Positions 55,786 through 64,000 of a stretch of DNA of 64,000 nucleotides are shown here, piece after piece (the first letter of the stretch is position 1; each line of letters starts with the position of its first letter). The position numbers were made by a program, and so were the translations under genes. Under the pieces are notes generated by a model. That model did no database searches, was not told where the DNA came from, and worked only from the letters and a program-made list of their open reading frames with translations. Source of the DNA: Gnetum montanum (taxonomy: Eukaryota > Streptophyta > Gnetopsida > Gnetales > Gnetaceae); contig MNCI01000213.1 of the NCBI GenBank assembly GCA_015680685.1, positions 62,001 through 126,000 of the forward strand, written 5' to 3'.

Positions 55786-58700
55786 AATCATTTGAGAATG
55801 AAGAGATGAAAATGTACCTTCATTAGGTGTTTTTCATCCTTAAACGAGTTCATGTTAGTGATTTTTCTCTAGCTCCAATGCTCCTTTCATGGTACAATGA
55901 TTTAATACTTTCATTTCTCCTTTTGACGTAAGGTTGAATATCCTAAAGCTCTCCTACTTATTTTGCAAACAAAATATATGTGAAAATAATATATAATAAT
56001 TAAATATTATTTTATGAATACTTACCTCATTCTCTAAGGTAATGAAAAGAGGTAAATTAAAGATCTCTCAACCACCAATGACTTGTGCTAACTAGCATTA
56101 CACAAAGTATAGCTCCTATCTGGTTACCTAAGTAAAGGTAGGATAAATCCTTATTTTCAAATTTTATTTATCTAATATATTTTACTTACCTAATTAAAGT
56201 ATAAATAAAAAAATTAAGAAGGTTATAAATAAAGTTAAGGTTGAAAGTCTCCTTAATCTTAATCAACCTTGAGGATTAATGAAAGTAGTTGTAGTTCCAC
56301 AGTAACGGGTATATGATCAGATTTCCTTGTTCAAGATGACAAGGCTTGATCTTTCTTCTCAGTATCATCCTTAGGAATTAATTGTAGCATCTTCATAACT
56401 TAGAATCAATCACCATACTAAATGTATTCTAGGATATTTATGAAGAATGATATTGACCCATCTTCATTAGTCATAGTAGTATAATTAGTGAATTATAGTT
56501 CTTAATGAGTACTATCCATCAACATCATCTATTATTGAATTTTGGGATTTTAACTATCACTTAAAGATTTAAAACATGCAAAATATGCAATGACCAATGG
56601 AATTACATTTTGAATTAATGGAAACATCCTTTTTAAATTATTTTACTCTTCCAGTGGAGTTACAGTTTGAATTGATAAACACTATATTTAGCTTTTGCAT
56701 TAAAGTCTTCATAGAGGATGAATGATACTAGGTTAAGATCAGTACTAGTTAGAGTAGTTTGTTCTTTAAGATTTTATCTATTTAGTTAATCAAATATCCC
56801 ACTTGACAAATTCTAACATCTAGACTTATTAATTTGGAAATTAAATGCATGTTGATCATACCTACATGTTTGCTTTATGATTAGATTTGAAATATCAATG
56901 TCAAGACTATGTAGCTTTATTGAAATCCTAATCGTTCTTTCTTTTCCATGATTTGAAATTCTAAAATTTTAAAAATCATATCTTCCAATCTTGATTTAGA
57001 CCTATGTACCAATTTGAACTTGTCTTCTTTATAAACGATCTTAGAAGTATTCATGTTATGGTTCTTGAAATAGGCCAATCTATATGGCCCATAAGAAGAA
57101 CTTTCACAAAAATATTTCATCTTGTAAATAACTTTATATCCTAACTTTTTTAAAATAATTTTGGAATTAGTATAATAATTTTCATGCTAAGGCTTCTTGT
57201 AGGTACAAGAAATTACCATTCAAATCTTGTAATTCTTCCAAGATGTATGGGTATTTGAAATTATGTCAATCTAAGATCCAAGATGAACATAGCGGATGTT
57301 GTCTTTCCCCAACTAGAAAGCTTTCAAGCATGTTACATGTTCCAAATTTCATTCTTATGTTTGGATTCTCTCCTAGTCATGTCTCCTTAGTGGTATCATA
57401 CACCTTATCAAAACATAATTATGATTCTCTATAATGTTCTATTGCATAATCTAGATGTAGGTTGAATTAGTATACATCTTCTTGAATACTCCAATATACA
57501 AACTAATTCTTCGATAGATTGATCAATTTGATGGATTGGTAATAATTTGGCTATATAACTTAGACTCTTAACAATCTTTCTACCTCCCTTACAATGCTAA
57601 CTCTAAGAGTGTAATTGATAACATAATAGGAATCAATGACCTAAGACTATCTATCTAAAAAGGTGAAGAACCTAATTTTAAGACTCAAGATGGATAGAAA
57701 GATTAGATTTGTTAGTCCCAACAATTAAATTGTTATGCATCATTAGTCAATTAAAGTTACAACATCTTAAGACATTATTTAATATATCACCTAATTATTA
57801 GATATCCAAATGATTAATCTAACCTTACCATTGAGTTTAAAAGGTTGAAAACTTTTATAAATGACTATTCATATGTTAAAAATAAGCATCATATGTCTAC
57901 ATTATGCTGAAACTAACCCTCCAAGAGTCTTGAGGATTCATGTTGGACAAGGAGGAAATTTTTTTAAGAATATTTTTTACATTAATATGACTTCACCATT
58001 GAGTCCAAAAGGTTGATATTAACTAGAAATGACTCTTCATTTGCTATAAAAGGCTTCCAAAATCAAAAGTTATGGCTTCTAAAGTATAAAAATTTGGACA
58101 TGAAAGTTGAGACTTCTTGAGATGTCATCCATCCTGTTACTAATCCAAGATAAGCATGCCTAATTATGAAATTTTTATCTCTCTTGCTACTAGCCCATCA
58201 ATTCGACCTTTTATTCAATTTTACCACTTTTTTTTATTTACATTTTCCTATCTTGAACATCGAATTCAAATATTTTGTTATTTGAAACTTTTTTAAAAAA
58301 CTATTATTTGATGAAAAAATTAAATACTAAGATATGATTGAAATAAAGAATGTCCCTAAAATTGACTATTCAACTTTCAAGACTAAGTAAGCAATGATGA
58401 ATAATGTTGATGAAAGATTTATGAATTGATGATAGAATATTGAGATTCTTGCTGAAGTTATATCGATGATTCCATGATTCATTACAACGATAAAACATGT
58501 GGCTATTTGCAATAGAAATTTTAGTTAAATATCTATTATGGTTTAGGGGAAATTAGCCCTATAACTTGGTTGATTTTCTAGATCCCAAAAGTTTATCAAA
58601 TGAATAATAGTAAATGATTAGATTATTTCTCCATAATTTCATAAAACATTGATGTGATATTAGATTAGTTTGAATGATAATATTCGTGGATATATTTAGT

Positions 58701-59027
58701 TAAAATTTTAGAATCATAAAGTTAACAACTTTTGAGTTATCATCTCTCAAAATTGCACTACCAAAATTATTACAATTTTTAATAGATTAGAAAGAATATA
58801 ATATAACCTTAGCTTTTGGATATTTTTTATGGTAATTACCAATTCCAAATGATAGAGAACTTCCTAATCTTTTCAAGAATAAAAGTTTTATTAACTAGTT
58901 CTATGTGAAGTTAAGATAACCAAGCAATTATTTCTCTACTTTAAATTCCTTCACTTAGTACTAAATTTTCTTGTTAATTGAAGAAAAATTACAATACCAT
59001 AAAATAACAAAAAAACTTAACTTCAAT
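55786..59027. other. AT-rich sequence between the two repeats, no gene seen
   Basis: About 3.2 kb. Short open stretches at 56917-57120 (minus) and 57243-57434 (plus) have no recognisable content. If the flanking repeats were LTRs this would be the interior of a small element, but I find no primer site, polypurine tract or retroelement motif. Confidence 0.4.
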
Positions 59028-59465
59028 GTCAAATATATGTAAAATTTAACATTGAGTATAGAAAATAATAGAAAAAATGCAAAAGAAAGAAAAAAGTTCT
59101 TCATTAATATGAAATAATGTATCTAGATCATGCTCCAAGGATTTCTTGGGAATATCTTCCTTTGACATCTATTCCTCACCATGGTTAGGATTATAATTAG
59201 CCAAAAAGTATGATCAATCAGCTTCCTATCTTGAATCATCCAACACATATTACTTGCATTCACTAGCCCTTAATTTCATGCTAATATGACCTCTAATGCT
59301 CAGGTATAAATACCATAGGTTAAACCTCCAAAGGTCACCTTGAGAGATATTTCCATTATCATAATGAATCCTTTTTTATCTTAATTACTTCTTCTCCTTA
59401 TGGGTCTTATTACAATAATTACAAAATTTGTTATGAAGAGGCATTGTCTTTGATATGTAATAACA
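59028..59465 (+). repeat. Dispersed repeat, copy 2 of a direct pair
   Basis: Counterpart of 55321-55785. It lacks part of the middle of copy 1 (the stretch corresponding to 55475-55550 differs) but matches well on both sides. Confidence 0.75.
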
Positions 59466-60507
59466 CTAGCTAGGAATGGGATGTGACACAATCAAAATAT
59501 CTTAAATAATTCTTTAATAACTAAGGAAAAATAATTATTTATTTGTAAGGTCTCATAGAAATATTTTGTTGATTTAAATAGTTTCTAAATAATTCTTCAT
59601 AATTAAAAACATTAATAAAGGCTATCAATTAATAGTTACATACCAAATCTTTAGAATTCAAGATTTTCAACTACTAATAATTAATTTATAGCTAATGGTC
59701 AAGATATAAAGATAATATATTGTGATAATTTTGATTCTACTGACAGAGAGGGGACTCCTTCTCCTTTGCTTAATGTTAATCTTTAATAAAATATCTAATT
59801 TATTATCCAAGAGGGAAGGTTTTTTAGGATTGGTTGTGAGGATGAAAAATTAAAAAGGCATCCCCAAAATCATTATTATTTTTCTTTTTATTGATTTAGG
59901 GTTTCTCATCTCGATAGTACTTCTTTGATTTTTTAGTTTAAATTTTTATTTTAAATAGATATATTTTGAAATACAACAACCTTAATTCATTAAAATTCTA
60001 TGTTTTTTTTAAATTTTTAATGAATTTTTTTAGAAAGTAGAGCATTCCTAGTAAAAGTCACAAAAGGAAAAGTAGGTTAAAGTTAGGATCAAAAAATCCA
60101 AAAGAAGAACAAAATAGAAAATGCATCCTACATAGAAAACAACAAATGAAAAAAGAAAACAAAAGAAAAAAATAATAAATTGTACTCTACTATAGAGAGG
60201 TCATGATATAACTCATTACCTTCAATGTCCATAATAGCATTAGTAGAACACTATACAACAAAAAACAAAATTTGCAAAGCTTATATTTTTAAAAGAAAAT
60301 TTTTCAAGATGATTAAGATGGAAAATATTGATGAGTATGAATAATATATTTAGTTAAATATTATTCAAAAAAAATTCCATATATTCTTTACTTTTTTGTT
60401 ACTTTCATCCATAAGATGCAACACATTATGCAAAGCTAGATTTATAAAAATAGTGCCCTTTCCAATATTATGGAAGATATATAAAAAAATTTAAATTAAA
60501 AGGTAAT
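59466..60507. other. AT-rich sequence, no gene seen
   Basis: No coding similarity is visible. Its right part probably belongs to the upstream, decayed portion of the LINE fragment. Confidence 0.4.
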
Positions 60508-61480
60508 GTTTATATGTGTTGTGACTTTAATACAAGGATTAGTTCTAAGCATATTGATATTTTTAAGTGGAAGAATAATTAAGGATGGACCAATATGTAA
60601 AATTATGGTTAAATTAAAGCTAGATGGGAAGAACATCAGAAAATACTAAAATAAATCAAATAGGAAAGCACATGTTAGAATAAGGATAAGGCCTTGATCT
60701 TATTATTTTAAATGGAACTCAAATATTTTCATCAAGGTTAAGATTTACTTTTGAAAATGGAAGATGTTCATGTATTGATTTACTACTAACCAGCTCACAA
60801 AATACATTAGGAATTATTAACTTTCAAGTTGTTGGTAAATTAATAAAATCTTGACAGCAAGTTCTATAGTTTTTCATTAAAGAAATGCATCTCAACTCTA
60901 AGATATGCCAAAAAAAAAGACACATTACAGATGCAATATAAAATCTTTCTAAAAAGAGGTACAAAATTTATTAAAAATAAAAAAATTTTAAAAGTGGGTT
61001 TGAAGACATAATACTAGAGGCTATAAAAAATATTACTATGCAATAGAAGTTTATGGGTAATAAGTGGTTTGATGAAGAATGTCTTCAAGCAAGGTTAGCT
61101 CTTAAAAATTCCTATAATAAAAAAGCTTTGAATAAGGAGTAAATGGAATTACATTGAAAGAAAAAACCTAAAATTCTACAAAAAACACTAGCATAATATA
61201 CTATAAAAGATAAAGTAGGATCTATAAAATTTTTTTAAAAAAATTAGAAATAAAGTATTTTCAAAGTAGTGATTTTTATTTATAAAGATAAAAGGATTTT
61301 ACAAAAATTTGTTTCATCATGAGACAAATATCATAAAAAGTTACATGCTCTTAAATATTTTACAACTTACATATGATAAAGGAGGAGAGAGATTTGAGAA
61401 ATTATCTTTTGAAAAAGTTGTAGATACGAAAAAGATTATATGTTGAACTATTAAAACATGGTTGAATGATAGTTTAAAGA
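60508..61480 (+). pseudogene. LINE (non-LTR retrotransposon) ORF2 fragment
   Basis: The plus strand encodes remnants of a LINE polyprotein. The end of the apurinic-type endonuclease is seen as CDFNTRI (about 60520, the GDFN motif) and LDLIILNGTQIFSS followed by FENGRCSCIDLLLTSS (about 60690-60800). About 260 bp downstream is MGNKWFDEECLQARLALKNS (about 61053-61110), a WFDEEC linker motif that commonly follows the endonuclease in plant LINEs. No reverse transcriptase motif follows before the copia LTR near 61500. The fragment is frameshifted and may be cut by the copia insertion. APE-type endonucleases nick target DNA for target-primed reverse transcription. Confidence 0.6.
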
Positions 61481-61596
61481 AAGATTTGGAAAATGCTTAA
61501 TGAGTTAAATTTGTTTATTTTTTAAACATGCTTTATTGTTTGTCATAGTCTTTAGGAATTGTTCTTAGGGATTCAATTACTATTTTCCTTCTTTAG

Positions 61597-61788
61597 AAGT
61601 TGAATGATTGGTTGTTACACAAGTTGAAGGGTCAATAGTTATAGAAGTTAAAGGGTTAACCATTACAAAAGTTGAAGGGTTGACCATTACAAAAGTTGAA
61701 GGGTTTTCCATTACATAAGTTGAAGGGATGATCATTATAGAAGTTGAAGGGTCAACCATTATAGTAGTTAAAGGGTTGATCATTATAG
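61597..61788. repeat. 24-bp minisatellite, eight units, in copia LTR U3
   Basis: Eight head-to-tail units of exactly 24 bp with the consensus AAGTTGAAGGGTTxAxCATT and ending ATAG or ACAA. No unit has gained or lost bases. A partial ninth unit follows. The array lies 50-240 bp upstream of the TATA box, where promoter-strength repeats are often found in copia LTRs. Confidence 0.95.
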
Positions 61789-61837
61789 AAGTTGCTTCAT
61801 ATTAGGATTCAATTGCTATTTTTCATTGATGTATTTG

Positions 61838-61851
61838 CCTATATAAAGGCC
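61838..61851 (+). promoter_or_regulatory. TATA box of the copia LTR
   Basis: The site reads CCTATATAAAGGCC, about 50 bp downstream of the minisatellite and about 110 bp ahead of the LTR end. Confidence 0.65.
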
Positions 61852-61963
61852 ATTATTAGTTGAATAAAAATGTGAATTTTAGTTTCCTCTAATTACCCCT
61901 ATGTTTGTTAAATTCTATTTTTCTTATTTGAGGCTAGCATTGCATAGCCTCAAAGGTTGAAAG

Positions 61964-61975
61964 TGGTATCAGAGC
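61964..61975 (+). other. Primer binding site for initiator Met tRNA
   Basis: TGGTATCAGAGC is a perfect match to the 3' end complement of plant initiator Met tRNA and is the usual copia primer site. It fixes the plus-strand orientation. The gap of about 11 bases to the apparent LTR end is longer than normal, so the LTR may really end closer. Confidence 0.9.
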
Positions 61976-62091
61976 ATAGTTTAGAAGGCTAGAGAGAAAG
62001 CCTAGTTTATGAGGCTAGAGAGAAAAGCAGTGTAGAGCGCCTAGTTTAGGAGGTTTAAGAGAAGAGCACAGTAGTGCATAAATGATCTCTA
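61976..62091 (+). other. Copia leader with short repeats
   Basis: About three degenerate copies of a GCCTAGTTTAGGAGGCTAGA unit (about 35 bp) lie between the primer site and the gag ATG. Confidence 0.6.
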
Positions 62092-63074
62092 AAATTTTTT
62101 TACAACCTATCATCCCATGTTTTGATAGTCACTATGACCATTGGAACATGTTGATTGAAAATGTTTTGAAGTCCAAATATTATTGGCAAGTTGTTGAAGA
62201 TGGTGTAATAGCACTAGAAGCTAAGGTTGCACTCACAAATGAACAAAGAAAGGAGCTATAGGAATTGAGGCTAAAATATTTGAAGGCAAAGAATTATTTA
62301 TTTTAAGAAACTGATCATTCTATCCTTGAGACTATTCTTAGCAAAGAAACTTCCAATGATATTTGGGATTTTATGAGGAAGAAATATCAGGTGTCTTCAA
62401 TAGTAAAGCATGCACAACTTCAAGCCTATAGGAGGGATTTGGAGACTCTGAATATGAAATATGGAAAGTCTATTACTAGCTATTGTGCAAGGATAATAAG
62501 GATAGCTAATAACATGTGATTTCTTAGTGAGAAGATGGAGGATGTGATTATTATTAAGAAGATATTGTGTTCCCTATCCCCCAAGTTTGATTATGTTGTT
62601 TGTTCAATTAAAGAATCCAAAGATGTTGATGCACTTTCCCTTGATGAACTTCAAAGTTCTTTATTAGTCCATGAATAGAAAATGAATTAAAATTAAACTT
62701 TTGAAGAGCAAGACTTGAAGGTTTCTACTTTTACTTATTTCTCAAGACGAAGAAGTAGAGGTAGAGGTAGAGGTAGAGGAACAGGACATCGAGGCAATAG
62801 AGATGGCAGCAAGAATTTCAAAGGTTATGGTGATAAATTTAAAGGCAAAAATACAAGACAAGTTGACAAATATAAGGTGGAACGATTTAGATGTCATAAA
62901 TCTAGACACCATCATTCTGAATACTACACTAAATTACCCAATTATAAAGAAGATAAATCAAATTTTGTAGAAGAGAAGGATACTAAGACTTTGTTTAAGG
63001 TGGTTCAAGTCAATTGGCAGACTCAATCAGATGTATGGTATTTGGATGCTAGCTATAGCAACCATGTGTGTTAA
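62092..63074 (+). pseudogene. Ty1/copia gag and protease
   Basis: The plus-strand frame starts with ATG at 62092 (MISKIFLQPIIPCFDSHYDH) and carries a UBN2-type copia gag domain: HWNMLIENVLKSKYYWQVVE, then DIWDFMRKKYQVSS, and LSPKFDYVVCSIKE. An RGRGRGRGTGHRGNRDG basic tract (about 62755-62805) precedes a damaged CCHC knuckle (CHKSRHHHSEYY, about 62893; the second and third Cys are lost). Protease is represented by VWYLDASYSNHVC (63035-63074), where copia elements have DSG; the DAS here removes the catalytic motif. A stop at 63072-63074 ends the open stretch. Four or five TAG/TAA stops lie upstream. Confidence 0.85.
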
Positions 63075-64000
63075 TGTAAGTCTTCTTTTTCTTACCTAGA
63101 TAAAAATTTTCATCATATAGAAAATTTTGATGATTGTTCTACTATAAATTTAATGGAAAAGGGGGTATTAACATTAAAAGGAAGAATGGTTTTGTAGAAA
63201 ACAATTTTCAATGTTTTTTATGTTACTAATTTTAAAAGCAGTTTGTTAAGTGTTGGTCAGTTGTAAAAGAAGGATTATGTAATAATCATTTAGAAGGATG
63301 CTTGTGAAATTTATTATCCTTCAAGAGGAGCTATTGCAGTTGTTCAAATGAGCTCCAATAGATTATTTCCATTGAGGATTAAAAGTGCTCAATCTTGCCT
63401 GAAGGCTGAAGTAAAAGATCCAACATGGCTTTCGCATTTTCACTATGGCCACTTGAATTTTGGAGGATTAAATACTTTGCAATAGGAAAATATGGTGATT
63501 GGTCTTCCTCAAATTACAATTCCTTCTAGAGTCTGTGAAGAATTTGTTACTTGTAAGCTACATCATTTTTAATTCTTTCAAGGAAACTCATGAAGTGAAA
63601 GGAATGTCCTTGACCTGGTTCACTCCAACATTTGTCAACCAATAAAGCCATCTTCAAATGAAGGTAAGAGATACTTGATCACCTTCATTGATGATTATAC
63701 TTGAAGAAGTTTGGTTTATTTCTTGCAAAATAAATTTGAAGCTTTTAATGCATTTAAAAGCTTACATGCACATGTTGAAAATAACTCTAGAAGGATCATT
63801 AAGACTCTTCCTATAGATCATGGAGGAGAATATTGTTCAAAAGAATTTGATGTTTTTTGTGAGAATAATGGCATTTAGGGAGAGCTCAAATCCTACTATA
63901 TACCACAAAAAAAATGGTGTGTCAAAGAGGAAAAATAGAACCATCCTCAATATGGTGAGAAGCCTCTTGGCAAGTGAAAGTATTCCAAAGAGTTTCTAGC
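63075..64000 (+). pseudogene. Ty1/copia pol: pre-integrase domain and integrase start
   Basis: It continues the copia polyprotein past the protease (LLSVGQL, about 63250). The GAG-pre-integrase domain reads WLSHFHYGHLNFGGLNTLQ (about 63427-63484). The integrase core follows in shifted frames: RYLITFIDDYT (about 63668, first catalytic Asp region), then HGGEYCSKEFDVFCENNGI (about 63818-63876), where the second Asp is replaced by Gly-Gly-Glu context. KRKNRTILNMVRSLLA is read near 63930. The element runs off the window, so reverse transcriptase, RNase H and the 3' LTR are not seen. Confidence 0.8.

Larger units (their letters stand above)
61500..61952 (+). repeat. Copia element 5' LTR (approximate limits)
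   Basis: The stretch precedes an initiator-Met primer site and a copia gag. It contains a 24-bp minisatellite, a TATA box (CTATATAAAGG, 61839-61849) and an AATAAAA signal at 61864. The 3' end is near 61952 (GCCTCA). The 5' end cannot be placed exactly because the second LTR is outside the window. Confidence 0.65.

Noticed and set aside
56917-57434. Two short open frames of 63-67 residues
   Set aside because: No motif, no similarity to nearby elements, and length expected by chance in AT-rich DNA.
61580-61783. Minus-strand 67-residue frame with an eight-residue repeat
   Set aside because: It is the translation of the 24-bp minisatellite; a unit length divisible by three keeps any frame open. 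No sign of a gene.

Overview
This window looks like intergenic DNA from a very large, repeat-filled plant nuclear genome. A gymnosperm is my guess, from the age and density of the retroelements, but nothing here proves it. I recognise no intact host gene, tRNA, rRNA or CRISPR array. Almost everything that can be named is a decayed retrotransposon: Ty3/gypsy elements of two kinds (a Tat/Ogre-like pair and an Athila-like family), one Ty1/copia element, and one LINE fragment. The coding parts are broken by many stops, mostly TAG and TGA, as expected from long-term cytosine methylation and deamination.

The centre (10577-36466) is a nested insertion whose order can be read directly. Element A, about 8.6 kb on the minus strand, has LTRs at 10577-12052 and 35084-36466 with the target duplication GACTC/GACTT. 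It lies inside an older coiled-coil reading frame, here called ORFX. Element B (16975-34224, 17.25 kb, minus strand) has two LTRs of exactly 1593 bp and the perfect target duplication GGCTG, and it lies inside the gag of A. B carries gag-protease, reverse transcriptase, a first RNase H, a second (archaeal-type) RNase H and integrase. The double RNase H and the size place it in the Tat/Ogre lineage. A has gag-protease only and is probably a non-autonomous relative.

The most interesting part is the 4.85 kb between protease and reverse transcriptase in B. Good splice sites in the same phase suggest an Ogre-type intron at 23796-28642. That intron holds an opposite-strand gene of about eight exons (24225-28035), with its own GT-AG introns. 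It encodes a protein of roughly 1,000 residues with a coiled-coil and acidic C-terminal part. Four of its seven exon junctions still keep the reading frame.

Left flank (1-10576): a plus-strand Athila-like gag remnant with a 3' block (300-4095), two minus-strand gag fragments (4740-5421, 8960-9480), and AT-rich filler. Right flank (36467-50752): the start of ORFX, then two Athila-like elements head to tail on the minus strand, the second cut off inside its reverse transcriptase. From 50753 to 60500 there is mostly featureless AT-rich DNA with one pair of 440-465 bp direct repeats. The window ends with a LINE fragment and the 5' half of a plus-strand copia element (LTR, initiator-Met primer site, gag, protease, start of integrase) that runs off the edge.
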